Under the pieces are notes generated by a model. That model made no database searches and was not told the origin of the DNA. It was given only the letters and a program-made list of their open reading frames with translations. Both the position numbers and the translations under genes were made by a program. From Sinotaia quadrata (lineage: Eukaryota; Mollusca; Gastropoda; Architaenioglossa; Viviparidae), in NCBI GenBank assembly GCA_028829895.1, contig CM054184.1, positions 22,547,701-22,611,700 of the forward strand: a DNA stretch of 64,000 nt, in the 5' to 3' direction. Below, one piece after another: positions 52,901 through 64,000 of this stretch (its first letter is position 1; each line of letters begins with the position of its first letter).

Positions 52901-53084
52901 AAATAAAAAATAAACAGCAACTAGGATTATTAATTATTTGCAAGGTCCATTTGTTCTGAATTACATGTATTTATTTTGTTCTCACTTCTTTTCTTTATCT
53001 CCCTTTCTAATCATACTGTCAAAGCAAACCCACAAAAACAAATTCTTAACAACAGCGAAGGAATAAATTGCCTTAGTAGCCATT

Positions 53085-53265
53085 CACCATTAACAAATCA
53101 TCAAAAATATAACATTATTTCATAATATACCACCTTATCACTCATTCATGTTCATAAAAATTAAACTCGTGTCATAATATACCACCCTATCATTCATTCA
53201 CCAATAATAAATCATCAAAAATAGACAGTATTGCACAATACACCACCTTATCACTCAAATAGATA
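53085..53265. repeat. Repeat, about 65 bp x 3
   Basis: CATAATATACCACCTTATCA, CTCATTCA and AATCATCAAAAATA blocks recur. Confidence 0.75.
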
Positions 53266-53269
53266 TTCA

Positions 53270-54180
53270 TTATGCATGTACTGCAAGAAACAATTAACAA
53301 ACATACAACACTAATGACAATAGACAGGATTTATATGTACAGGCACCAAAATCTGTTACATTTCAGCACATTTATAGCCTTATCCCTGTTTTCAAGTTCT
53401 TGGACTGTCTTCTGTCAGGAATAATGAGACTAGTCCAAAAAACTAGCTATTTTCTGCCTAGTCTTGAAATTTCTCAATTCTGGTAGTCCCAAATATCTGC
53501 TATTATTTATATTAGGAAGTAACAATATTAGAAATGTGGCCACACAGCACTATATGCTGACACTAACCCAGGTCTTTTGTTACTAAGTAAACTGTGTCCC
53601 TTTTGCAGGATTTCACAATTATGAATGCTGTTGAAATTATATGATAAAGAAAATTCTGCTGTGCATCAGAATCAAACATTCTCCTTACAATTAGACACTT
53701 TATCCTGCCAAATATCAAATAATCCTCTTCATCTAGTAATTGGACACTTTATCCTGCCATATGTTAAATAATCCTTTTTAAGTAACTGACAGAGCAGCCT
53801 TTCCTTGTGTTATACGAGTCTGCTGGTTTACCGATTATAAACTGCTATGACCATGGTAGGTACAGGGAGCATCTATTGCAGTGTGTAAATGTAAGGAATA
53901 CACTACCCTTCACTGATGTATGGTGGCAAGGTATACTGACTACACTGAACAATTTCTGGTACAAGGAAGTTACTAGAAATTGCTACAATTGTTCTGCTTG
54001 AAGGAGCTGGTACAGCAAATGAGTGCCCAGGTTAGCTTTGAGAGAATAACAGTGAATCAGCAATTTTTCAACATGAGGAGAGAAATATGTGGAATCAACA
54101 TGGATAATAAACTTGTGACTTGGTACGAAAAGCATGAAAAAGACATTTGTAGCTTCGTCTACACAAGGTTACATGGAAGC
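53270..54180. other. Non-coding stretch with unsupported open frames
   Basis: Frames at 53807-54001 and 53980-54279 have no recognised domain. They lie directly before R1 copy 2 and may be the decayed inside of the same element. Confidence 0.35.
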
Positions 54181-54184
54181 TATT

Positions 54185-54690
54185 ATCGCTTATCTCTAAT
54201 AACATCATTTCTGTTCTATGATAAGAATTATACTGTGATTTGTACTGACACTATTGTTGAATTGTATTTTAAGATATAAGACTGTATAAGTATAAAAAAA
54301 ATTATCTGAATGTAATTTCGTGGAAATATTGATGTCAAATAATCTTTTTCATTGTATTTGTTATATGTAATTTGATTGTTGATTTAATAAATTTATTGAT
54401 CTTCTTATACATATTTATGACCTTATGTTGGAGAATAAAGTGGGTGGATGAGGGCTTGCTAAATATAGATTAAAGACAGATTTTCTTCTCTTTTAATAAG
54501 AAGTTTTCTACCTAAGGAAATATTGTGACATGTTTACAACACTCGCATATCCACTAGTGAGAGATGAGTGGTGTCTGCGGGAGGATTATTAATAACATAA
54601 ATTAAGATTCTCATCACTTGTAATTAGTTATTGATGATTAATTAATTAAAAAATATCATAACCATTAACTATGTGGCAATGGGGTCACAG
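54185..54690 (+). repeat. Dispersed repeat family R1, copy 2
   Basis: Colinear with 20590-21150: TGTTGAATTGTATTTTAAGA, ATATTGATGTCAAATAAT, CTTATGTTGGAGAATAAAGT, and the CATTAACT tail. Confidence 0.78.
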
Positions 54691-55179
54691 GAGTGTCACC
54701 AATACTAACACAAAATGCTCACTGGAAAGAGCACCTCTTTGTTTACTTGTGCATTTAACCCAAGATAATTTTCTTTCTAAGCTCTGAAAAAGCTTAAGTC
54801 TGGCTGAAATGTCTTCTCCCAGATGAACAAATTAATTTCAAGCCTGAGGCTAGTATTGTTGTTTAAATTAATGCATGGGATGCATTTGAAATTTTGGATG
54901 GGAACTGGGTATAGTTGAGATTAGGTGAAACAATTGACAGGGTTAGTTGAGACAATTAGAGGAGGAAGAGACATTAAGTGATGGATTAGTAGAAACATGT
55001 CATTACATATTAGTTGGGCAATCTCAATATTAACTACTTATCAAGTGCAACAAAAATTTTCAAAATACTTTATAAATACAGTTCAAATAAAAAACTAATA
55101 TTGACTGTTCGACTATGAAGTTCTGATGTGGACAAGAATAACAAAATCAAACACAATTGAGAACATATCAGAGATGATG

Positions 55180-55560
55180 ACAGGCAATAAAGCACAGAAC
55201 AAGACATACACTGATATGGTAGTTCTCAAGTCACTGACACAGAACACATGCACACATACTGAGAAACACAGTTTCCAAACAAATGGCATATAATGTATGC
55301 AGATATAATGAGACATGTCAGTTTCTAAGTCACTATACAGTTCATATGCAGACATACTGAGACATGTCAGTTCTCAAGCTACTAATACAGAAGAGAAGTA
55401 GACATACTGAGAAATGTCAGTTTCCAAGCCCTTGACACTGAATACAAATATTATATTGAGACATATCAGGTCCCAAGCTAATGGTAAAAAGCATATGCAG
55501 ACATACTTAGACATGCCAGTTTCCAACCCTCTGACACAGACACACACACACATCATACTA
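55180..55560. repeat. Degenerate repeat, about 75 bp x 5
   Basis: TACTGAGACATGTCAGTTCT, CAAGTCACTGACACAGA and ACATGCAGACATA recur. This explains the minus-strand open frames. Confidence 0.75.
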
Positions 55561-55639
55561 ATTTGAAGTATTTTCTCTTCTAAAAAAATTTCATAAATGC
55601 AAGATTTAATGATGCTGAATATTTGGCAAGTATATATAC

Positions 55640-55850
55640 AGAGGAAGGATGTTTTAATGAGAAAGGCCAAATGTATATTATTTTATAAAGGAAGGCTGAA
55701 TGCATTTTATATTATTTATACAGAGGAAGGTTGAATGCATTTTATAGTATTTATATACAGGAAAAATTGAATTATATTACACTTTACAGTATTAATAATG
55801 GAAGGCTAAATGTATTTTATAGCATTTATACTAAGAAAAAAAGGTACTTT
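55640..55850. repeat. Degenerate repeat, about 50 bp x 4
   Basis: GAGGAAGGTTGAATGCATTT and TATATTATTTATAC recur. Confidence 0.7.
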
Positions 55851-55909
55851 GTCTCATTGACTCAAGATTGTTATTTGATATCTGTATTTGAAGAATATTA
55901 GTGTTATAT

Positions 55910-56200
55910 GACACCTGAATGACAAGTATTGGACACCTGCATGACAAGTATTTGATACCTGTATGACAAGTATTGGAATCCTGCATTACAAGTACTGGAT
56001 ACCTGCACTACAAGCATTTGATACCTGCATTACAAGTACTGGATACCTGTATGACAAGTATTGGAATCCTGCATTACAAGTACTGGATACCCGTATGACA
56101 AGTATTGGATTTCTGCACTACAAGTTTTGGACAATTGCACTACAATTATAAATATTTGATACCTGCATGACAGTATTAGACACCTGCATTAGGACATGTG
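55910..56200. repeat. Minisatellite, about 20 bp x 14
   Basis: Unit TGACAAGTATTGGATACCTG, with ATTACAAGTACT variants. Confidence 0.9.
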
Positions 56201-56559
56201 AAAATGTCTCACTAGTCTATAAATTCCATTATCCTTTGCATAATGAGATTAAATGATTTTAGTTCAGAAATCAATGAATCTGACCTAACCTTGCCTGTCA
56301 ATGCATCTGATGAATCAATGAGCCCCAAACCAACCCTGCCTGTCTGTCAATGCATCTGATGAACTGAAGCTTTCTACACAAAACAGACTCAGCTAGTTTA
56401 AAATGCTTTAAAGCTTTTTTAAGCCATTCCACTGTGGAATAAATAAATACAAGGAAATTAATCTAAAACTTTGCAAAACAAGAACTGTCTTTGTAGTTAT
56501 TTTTATATATATTCTTTTTAATGAGAATGTGATGATTAACAAATTTGGGGTAATTGTGC

Positions 56560-56960
56560 ACAATGTTGTGCACAAGTGTTTATTAAGCAGATCTGATTGT
56601 TAAGTGGCCAAAGGGGTCTTGGTTGTCAAGCAGAGATCTTGGTTGCTTTTATTATCAAAGAAATATTTTAATTGTTCATTGGGAGATCTTGAATGTTAAC
56701 TTGTCAAAAGTTTTGATTGTTAAACTGTCAATTAGATGTCAATGAGAAGTCTTGGCAGTTGTTATTAAGAAGTTCTGACAGTTAAGTAGTTAATGAGAAG
56801 TCTTGGCAGTTAATCTTTTTATTAGAGGTCTTGGAAGTTAAGTTGTTTATCAGGTTTTGTCTGTTAAATTAATTAGTCAATGTCTTGACTGTCTCTTGTC
56901 AATATGAGGGCTCTTGGCAGTTGTCAATTGGAGGTTTTGGCTGATTTGTGGAAATGATAG
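56560..56960. repeat. Degenerate repeat around GAGAAGTCTTGGCAGTTAA
   Basis: Loose units of about 30-50 bp; the block merges into the next array. Confidence 0.6.
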
Positions 56961-57185
56961 ACTTCCAAACTATGTCTTTGTATATAATTGTGTGTTGTCA
57001 ATGAGGGCTCTTGGCAATTGGCAGTCGGAGGTTTTGGTTGATTTGTGGAAATGATAGACTTCCAAACTATGTCTTTGTATATATTTGTGTGTTGTCAATG
57101 AGGGATCTTGGCAGTCGGAGGTTTTGGTTGATTTGTAGAAATGATAGACTTCCAAACTATGTCTCTGTATATATTTGTGTGAATG
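56950..57185. repeat. Tandem repeat, about 90 bp x 3
   Basis: GATAGACTTCCAAACTATGT, TGTGTTGTCAATGAGG and GGAGGTTTTGGTTGATTTGT recur three times. It lies about 130 bp beyond the tetraspanin stop codon, so it is probably in the 3' UTR. Confidence 0.92.
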
Positions 57186-57315
57186 ACTGAGTGCAAGACT
57201 AATGATAAAAGTGCATGCATTTGTATGTGCTTGAATGAACACACATCATTTTCAGTAAAGTCAGTCTGCCATGCAAGAGTAATGAATGTCTTGTTAACAT
57301 TGCTGCTTCTTGACA

Positions 57316-57375
57316 TTAGTCATAGTATTCTGATCTGTTCCGACACACGCACACAGCAAATATAATGCCGAAAAT
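57316..57375 (-). CDS. Tetraspanin last exon: end of helix 4 and cytoplasmic tail
   Basis: Acceptor ttctttttcttcag, 19 codons IFGIIFAVCVCRNRSEYYD and TAA. It completes the fourth membrane helix across the phase-0 junction. Confidence 0.8.
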   Translation of the reverse strand: MFGIIFAVCVCRNRSEYYD

Positions 57376-60300
57376 CTGAAGAAAAAGAAAAGGGAACTTC
57401 TTGTTAAGCTTTTAAACAAAGGTAAAAAAAAAAACACAACTGAATAGAATATTACACAATTATTTCAAAAGAAATATTTACTTTTGCATTATAAATGTTC
57501 AATAACTATAAATGAAAATATTTAGTTAATTTTTTCACTATAGACATTTCAATCAGTTATCATGAAAGTATTCAATAACTGAGTTTACTTGAAAACCTTT
57601 AGTGAAATATTATGTACAAGTTTAATGTGTCATTATGAACACATTCATAAATCTTTAATGAGTTTTATATAAATGTTCAGAGTGATATTCTGAAATTGTT
57701 CTATAAGTTGATATGTAAACAGTCAGTGAATTACTGTGTAAACATGTAGTATAAGTGAACACTCAATTTGTCTCTAAAAATGTTTATGCTGTTAATATAT
57801 AAACTTACAACATGTTCATGTGGAGGCATAATGCTTACACTGAATACAGGACACTTAATTCAGAATAAATTCAAATAAAATACTTGCCTAACAATTCAGA
57901 TTTAAATGGAAAATGATCTTTGTCAGCATGAACATGCAAATTCGATGATGATGATTAAACTTTAGAATTTAGAATTGTTTTTAACATACCTTAATTCAAA
58001 ATGGATATGGTGATTGAGAGTTATATACTTTTGAAAGATTATCATGACTTTTCATGAAATCATATTCAAATAATATTATTCTGGAATACTGAATATACAA
58101 TATAGTTAGTTTGATTTTACTGTATAGCAATGGGATACCAAGTTACTAATTACCCATTTATGCAATGTAATTTCAGTCTCAAATAGTGATTAGTGGGATT
58201 GCTAGAGCATTTACTGATTTATTTATTTATTTTTCATGTGTCCACCAAATTAGATTGGCAATCTAGTGATGTATTAAGACATATTTAAAGAGCAATGTCA
58301 TTCAATTTGTAGCTAATGTAGACATATTTATGTTACCATAGCTAACACTTACTTAATTTATAGTGAGTGCTTCCAGCCAAGGCTGATTTTGTGCCTTAAC
58401 TAACAAGTAATGAAGATATTTATGCTACCATAAGTAATATAAACATATTTATGTTGCTATAGCTTGCAAGTAGTGCTCAGTTGAGAAAAATATGTATTAC
58501 TGTTATGTGGTTCATTCAGGTACATCATTTAAATGGCAAATATATTTGAAAACTTTGTACAGAGATATAAGGTACAAGGTTCACAGAAAACTTTCAATAA
58601 GTATACCTCAATAACTGACTGAATATATATACCTTAATAATTCTGGCTGATGTAAAGAGTTAATGTTTACTATGAATACCTCAGTAATTCTAATATAAAG
58701 TTAAGAGATATATATACACAATTCTGATGTAAAGTTAAGAGATAATGTTCACTGTTTATACCTCAATAATTTTGATTGATTGTAAACTTTAGAAAACTTT
58801 TACTTTTACCTCCATAACTCTGATTAACATAAAGAGACAATGTTCACTCTGTATACCTCCATAACTCTGAGTAACATAAAGAGACAATGTTCACTATGTA
58901 TACCTCCATAACTCTGATTAACATAAAGAGACAATGTTCACTATGTATACCTCCATAACTCTGATTAACATAAAGAGACAATGTTCACTGTGTATACCTC
59001 AAAGATGTAAAGTTATGAGATAACATTCACTATGTACACCTTAATAAATGACTAATGTAAAGTTATGAGATAACATTCACTATGTACACCTTAATAAATG
59101 ACTGGTGTAAAGTTAAGAGGTAATGTTCACTATATATAAGTTAATAACTTGGACTGATGTAAAATTAAGAGACAACATTTATTATGGATACCTCAATAAT
59201 TCCTATTGCTACACCAACAGCAATAAGTATTGCACTTTTGTCTGTGATCCATGACAACAGTGACGTGTAGCATCCCTTGGAGAAAATAAATAATAATTAT
59301 GTTATTTGCAAAAGTTAAGAAATTTGAAATACAATTTTAAAAAATAAAAAGTATCATCTTCTTAAAGAAAATAAATAGAATTGTTATTTATATCTAAAAT
59401 AAAAACTCTTGTTTACTTAAATGGATAGTGTTTAAAACTCTTACTAATTAATAACGTGTTTGTATTGTTATAATACTGACTAAAGAGAAAAAAAAGAAAA
59501 GCTAGTTTTAATATTTTGTGTAATGTCAAGTCCAGTGAATGAACAATTCATTTAAACCATTTCAGAAACTTTCTTCTGCTTCAGGAGGATGTCCAAAGCT
59601 TGACACTGTATTTGTGAAGGATGGGGGGGGGGGGGATTGATAGTATACACTGCGTGATTTGAAACAAAGCAGCACCTCCTGGCCCATTTTTCCAGGCGCT
59701 CCGTGCAGATGATGTCTGCCCATTGACATAACACTCACAGAGGCAATTGAAAAAGGCTATACCACGATGGGCAGCAAACCCCACACATACATGCTTGCCC
59801 CTACCTGAGATATGGATGGTCAGTAGCTGTTAAGCCTTAGTGTCCGATCTACCATATTCTGTTGTTTATTTTGATTATATTTTTGTGACAAAATGGCAGC
59901 TAATCGTAAAAGAAAAGTTGACAACCAAAACCGGCAGTTTAATGATAACTGGACTCTATAATAACAAATAAATACACTAGAAAAAAAAGAAATAAAAACA
60001 ACACTGTTATGGATCCCCAGTCACATAAACATGACAGGAAATGAAACAGCGGACAAAGGAGCAAAATATGGAAGCAAACATGGAATACCTCTAAACACCC
60101 CAATACATATACCAGAACTGCGAGCACAAATAAAACAAATCTTTAAAAACAAGTTCCCCACCCCACCCCATCCATGCTTAAAGAACATAACACACAACAG
60201 AGCAATATATAGATTAAGATACAACTCCACAAGATTTACACATAACCTAAACAATGAACCAAAATCATGCACTCACTGTCGAACATACAACACAATAGAA

Positions 60301-62850
60301 CACTTTCTACTACATTGTTACAAATACAGAAAAGAAAGAAAATGCTTGACTGACACAACGAGACTATTACATTTACCAGTTACCACACAAACACTATTCT
60401 TTCCAAATAAATATCACCAAAATCATATATACCAAGCCATCATCACATATCTCATACACACAAACACACTTCACCTTCTATAAAAATAAATATTAATAAA
60501 ACCCACCACACACACTCCATTACACAATAAGTAATAAAAAAGAAAACCACAAACTTAAAGGAAGTTACAAATAGCTTCCTCACATTTAAAAAAAAAAAAA
60601 AATTTCTATAAATATATTAACAAAATTCCTAGGAAAAACAATGCATACAATAACTGACACAAGAATAAAGCATGCAAATAAACTGTAAACAACAACAGGC
60701 AAGGGGAAAACTAATTCCATAACTTCCATATATCTTCCACATTTTTTTTTTAACATTACTACCCTCCTAGAACAGAGTAAGGAGGAAGGCCCCACAGGAA
60801 ATATACAGAAACTGAAACTGAGAACATCAAGAAGATGAAAAGTTTCCACGCAATTCCTGTGGGGAAAAGAAGTGATCGTAAAGAAGAAGAAATATGTTGC
60901 AGCAAACAAGTGGCCTTTCAGTGTCAAATTTCACCTTTTGATTCTTGTGTGTTGAGTTTCAACCTACAAGTTTCAAGTCCATGTTTTCACACGTTATAAA
61001 CCTGAGTGACCAGGGAGATGTGTGAAACATGTAAGGGAATATGCCACTTTTGATGTATCAGAGCAAGTATGTTGGATACATTCTGGAGAATTCTAGTATT
61101 GAAGGTACCAGAATTATTGTGATCACTTTCTGCTTGAAGAAAGGACTTGGTGAGCTGAGTGCTCAAGCGATTCAAGAGGAAAGTGCATGTCAATATTTTC
61201 CACACTGTGGCGGGAGACACTTGGTGACATGCAGACATTTTGACATTGTGACATTGTTGCAAGGCCAGTGAAAGACTGTTGAAGCAGTGCTTAATCCAAG
61301 TTATATAAAAGATTACAGTAACCTACCCCTAATAATTCCATTTCTATTCTCTGATAGGACTAACCTGTGATTTGTATTGACTCTATTGATGATATATAGA
61401 GACTGTGTAAGGTAAAATTATCCGAACATGAGTTAGTGGAATATTGATGTAAAGTAATATTTTCACTGTAATTGTCATATGTATACCTGATTGTTCATTT
61501 AATAAATGTATTATTAAATTTATTGAACTTCTTATGAACAGTGATAATAATCTTATGTTGGAGAAGAAAGTGCTTGCTAAATATAGATTAAAGTTGGATC
61601 TGTCTTCTCCTTTAGTAAGAAGTTTTCCACTCACAGAAATATATGTGACCGTAAATGTTGTTATATATTGTGGAAGAGAGTGCCCACATATCTGCCAAGT
61701 GATAGACGAGTGGTGTCTGTAGGAGTATCATTAATAATAAAATTAATAATTTTATCACTTACAATTAGTTATGAAAGATAAATTAATAATAATAATCCAT
61801 TTCATTAACTAAGTGGTGTGCTTGTCACTGATAATTAAGACAGAGATAAACTGATTTAGCTACTTAAGACAGAGATAAAGAGATTTACAGAGATAAACAG
61901 ACTTAGCTACTTAAGACAGATAAAGAGATTTACAGAGATAAACAGAATTAGCTACTTATGACAGAGATAAAACCAATTTAGTTACTTAAAATAAATAGCA
62001 AATGCATGGTAAGTAGATTGACCTCATGGACTCATGAACTGCCTTGTAACCTTGATGACTAGTCACCATTACTCAAAGGATTATATGGGGTATTACAACA
62101 CAGAAGAAACTACATACTATAACTTCTGACAAAAAGAAACTTTTTCATATCAGCTCATTTCAGTAACAGTACTTTTACCAAGGAATAAAGTGGACTATAT
62201 GTTTTTAATTTATTTTGAATACAAAATAAATACTTTTAAGTCTATGTTTTTCTTTGCAAATAACTTGGAGTAAGTAGATTATTTCTTTTTTTCAGGACAC
62301 TTTGCATTTAGTATATCTAGTAACCAGGGGTTATGAATAGAAACAGATATATTATCTGTATTATATAAAAAGAAAAATAGATTAAGGTAAGTGGAATATT
62401 TTTGTCATATATATATGACTACAGAACATGGGGATTGGTTCTTTTCCAGTTCTGTTTGTATGTAACATTTCCTAAGTGGAAGGACTATTTCTGGTCTGTT
62501 TTGCATTTAATACCTAAGAGAAAGGAGTATGTATATTCCTGTCTAATTTGCATGTAACATTTTCTGAGAAAAATGAATATTTTCCTGTCTGTTTTTCATG
62601 CATCATTCCCCAAGATAAGGTGTACTTTTTCAGTCTGTTTCAAAATATTATGAAGAAATGAGGGTTACACAGTTTCCAGCCTTATATGCAACCTACATAC
62701 CTGGGGGCGAAGGGATTTGAACGAATCCCATGCAGTATTCTCATTCTGTGCCTCTTGGTTGCACAGACTGTAGTCAGTTGAAAAGATGGAATTTGCTGAT
62801 CCATCCATCCCATACCCATAGCAGCATGTCTTGGGTACCTTGATCTGCAT
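57316..62850 (-). CDS. Tetraspanin, C-terminal part, 3 exons
   Basis: Minus-strand segments 62850-62701, 59275-59192 and 57375-57316 join in phase 0 to 97 residues. Seen: the second half of the large extracellular loop with VPKTCC, a further Cys (DYSLC) and GCYTSLLSWI; the fourth membrane helix (AILIAVGVAIGII continuing into IFGIIFAVCVC); and a short tail RNRSEYYD. VPxxCC and GCY before a final helix are tetraspanin signatures. The CCG motif, helices 1-3 and the start lie right of the window. Tetraspanins organise membrane microdomains with integrins and other partners. The juxtamembrane Cys pair is a likely palmitoylation site. I cannot name the subfamily. Confidence 0.85.
57400..58580. other. 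Tetraspanin last intron, AT-rich part
   Basis: No gene or strong repeat. Loose similarity among blocks at 58310-58480 (ATAGACATATTTATGTTACC). Confidence 0.5.
58590..59190. repeat. Minisatellite, 47 bp x about 12, touching the tetraspanin splice donor
   Basis: Unit ATACCTCCATAACTCTGATT then AACATAAAGAGACAATGTTCACTATGT. Read on the minus strand each unit holds TTATGGAG|GTATAC or TTATTGAG|GTATAC, matching the true exon end and donor ATTATTGAG|GTATCC at 59192. The first intron bases after the true donor also align with the unit. Confidence 0.9.
59192..59275 (-). CDS. Tetraspanin exon: loop end and start of helix 4
   Basis: Acceptor ttttctccaag, donor GAG|GTATCC, 28 codons in phase 0: GCYTSLLSWITDKSA then ILIAVGVAIGIIE. 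Confidence 0.88.
59730..59953 (+). mobile_element. hAT transposase 5' fragment, copy 2
   Basis: Near-identical by eye to 44755-44990: same leader, start codon and RKRKVDN...NRQFND. It stops abruptly at AATGATAACTGGA where LINE sequence begins. Confidence 0.7.
59954..60895 (+). mobile_element. 5'-truncated non-LTR retrotransposon (RNase H end, CCHC knuckle, 3' UTR)
   Basis: An open frame from about 59955 to 60483 reads TLLWIPSHINMTGNETADKG (end of RNase H with the final Asp), then a knuckle CTHC..EHFLLHC (CX2CX7HX4C), and ends at TAA 60481-60483. The A-rich tract at 60588-60602 or the AAAGAAGAAGAA end near 60893 may mark the 3' terminus. It is little decayed compared with the copy at 29.5 kb, so probably younger. 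Inserted in the hAT fragment, antisense to the tetraspanin gene. Confidence 0.82.
60987..61262 (-). mobile_element. Possible decayed DNA-transposon transposase fragment
   Basis: The minus-strand frame contains VSPATVWKILTCTFLLNRL and LTKSFLQAESDHNN, similar in pattern to the HTH-to-DDE linker (TVWxxL...RLxL...) of mariner-like DUF4817/DDE_3 elements. Short and without catalytic residues. Confidence 0.3.
61325..61835 (+). repeat. Dispersed repeat family R1, copy 3
   Basis: Colinear with copies at 20.6 and 54.2 kb: GGAATATTGATGTAAAGTAA, CTTATGTTGGAGAA, GCTAAATATAGATTAAAG, TCTCCTTTAGTAAGAAG, and the tail CATTAACTAAGTGG. Same orientation as the others. Confidence 0.78.
61850..61985. repeat. Repeat, about 45 bp x 3
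   Basis: TTAGCTACTTAAGACAGAGA, TAAAGAGATTTACAG and AGATAAACAGA blocks recur. Confidence 0.85.
62701..62850 (-). CDS. Tetraspanin exon: large loop (VPKTCC)
   Basis: Acceptor acttcttccag, donor CAG|GTATGT, 50 codons in phase 0. Includes KVPKTCCYGYGMDG and AWDSFKSLRPQ. A 25-bp minisatellite begins about 25 bp upstream of the acceptor. Confidence 0.85.
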
Positions 62851-62874
62851 CTGGAAGAAGTTGTAAAGAATAAA

Positions 62875-63200
62875 GAGCATAATGAGTACAACAAGTGGCA
62901 ATGCACATAATGATTACAAAAGTGACAGTGCAGGAAATAATTACAAGTGGCAATGCACATAATGATTACAAGTGAAAATGCAGGAAATAATTACAATTGA
63001 CAATACTGGCAATGATTACAAATGTCAATGCACATAATGCTTACAACTGAAAATGCATATAATGATTACAACAATTGACAAGGCACATAATGATTACAAC
63101 TACAATGCACATGATGATTACAACTGACAATGTAAATAATGATTACAACAACTGACATTGCACGTAATGATTACAATAAATGACAATGCATATAATGATT
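62875..63200. repeat. Minisatellite, about 25 bp x 12
   Basis: Unit AATGATTACAACTGACAATG then CACAT. It begins about 25 bp from the tetraspanin acceptor, so the branch-point region lies in or next to it. Confidence 0.9.
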
Positions 63201-64000
63201 ATTAAGGATTGTCATGGGTTGAGGTAAATTATGCCCCTTTAATTAGCAATTTTTTTAAATTGATGCATTCCATTTTTCTATAATGTATATTATTGTTCAT
63301 TTCATCTATAATGCAAATTGGGCCATTAAATACTGGGTTTGTTTTCACATATTCTAAATATTTAGGACGCTGACTGCTAAGCAATGGATGATTCAGTGGA
63401 AATAATGCGATTGAAGTTCACATACAGATGTGCCTCTGACACAATCTGGGTTTTTGAAAAGCACAGGTCGGTGTGGTTAGACTATAAATAGGGCAGATCA
63501 CACATTAATAGTCATCCACTTGAGATGCGCCAATGACCAGGGATCAGTAGATTTGTAGTTGGACCGGTTTCCTGCAGCCAACAGAATGTAAAGACACATC
63601 GATTCTATATGCATTGATGTATAGAGATAGTGTGTATTTTTCTGTTGATTTAAATACATGTAATGCTGTTTATGTGGTGCTCAGTGGCAACTGGAATGTG
63701 TAATGCTAAACTCAGAGATGTGTGGTGTATTGTGGTAATTTTGATTTATCGCAATGGATGCTGAATGTAAGCAGAATGTTTGTTCAGACCCCACCAACGT
63801 AGAAACCATTTGGAAATTGTGGTAAACTCACATGAGTATAGATTGGAATATTTTATTCCATGTTTGTAACTATTAACTGCAAATTAATGATTGTGGTCGA
63901 ATTATAAAGACTGCCTATTCTGATTTGCCACCTGTGCAAATAACAGACATGTCTATATTGATGTTGACAGAAATGGGATATTTCTTTACAGTGAGTTTTA
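63200..64000. other. Tetraspanin intron to window end
   Basis: No exon recognised. Moderately GC-richer sequence at 63460-63830 may be an interspersed repeat. The final bases (GGGATATTTCTTTACAGTGAGTTT) resemble 36795-36840. Confidence 0.45.

Noticed and set aside
53807..54279. Two overlapping plus-strand frames of 64 and 99 codons
   Set aside because: No recognisable domain, no introns, directly next to R1 copy 2; probably decayed element interior.
62705..62730. tRNA B-box-like word (GTTCAAATCC on the minus strand)
   Set aside because: It lies inside the tetraspanin exon (Asp-Ser-Phe-Lys-Ser) and no cloverleaf or A box surrounds it.

Overview
This window is animal nuclear DNA. It is AT-rich, its genes have short exons and kilobase introns, and it is full of (CA)n/(TG)n microsatellites, minisatellites and decayed transposons. 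The proteins (a Tuba/DNMBP-type scaffold, HINT3, an IGFBP-like secreted protein, SDHAF2, a tetraspanin) fit a bilaterian. The repeat style and the GTF2IRD2/ZBED-like hAT fragments suggest a mollusc, perhaps a cephalopod. That placement is inference; no sequence here fixes the species.

Layout. (1) 0.8-17.5 kb, minus strand: N-terminal part of a dynamin-binding protein (Tuba) homologue. Five SH3 domains, a Lys-Pro region and a proline-rich region are encoded by four phase-compatible exons; the rest of the gene lies left of the window. Its introns hold a gag-protease LTR retrotransposon remnant, a complete non-autonomous hAT element with target duplication, and one arm of a long inverted repeat whose other arm is at 18.1-18.65 kb. 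(2) 25.3-25.7 kb, plus strand: an intronless HINT3 coding region. (3) 29.5-30.5 kb: a decayed LINE RNase H region. (4) 31.4-37.3 kb, minus strand: a four-exon secreted protein with an N-terminal IGFBP domain and a C-terminal thyroglobulin type-1 domain. A polyadenylation signal overlaps one of its splice donors. Its first intron holds a possible two-exon gene of unknown function on the plus strand (35.0-35.9 kb). (5) 41.1-45.7 kb, plus strand: SDHAF2, apparently complete in four exons. (6) 45.7-57 kb: no supported gene except one weak exon candidate. It is mainly minisatellites, an LTR-element 3' end at 49.7-50.0 kb and a roughly 500-bp dispersed repeat. (7) 57.3-62.9 kb, minus strand: the last three exons of a tetraspanin; its larger intron holds a LINE 3' end inserted in a hAT transposase fragment.

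The genes are not a functional cluster: they are ordinary neighbours with separate roles (endocytic/actin scaffold, nucleotide phosphoramidase, secreted growth-factor-binding-like protein, complex II assembly, membrane organiser). The most interesting signals are the IGFBP plus Tg1 gene with overlapping 5' splice site and poly(A) signal, a minisatellite that appears to have grown from a tetraspanin exon-intron junction and carries about nine decoy donors, the inverted repeat bracketing the first coding exons of the Tuba gene, and a 54-bp GC-rich insert with an 11-bp flanking duplication inside a minisatellite.

All gene models were built by eye from reading frames, splice-site consensus and phase matching. 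No alignment or expression data were available.
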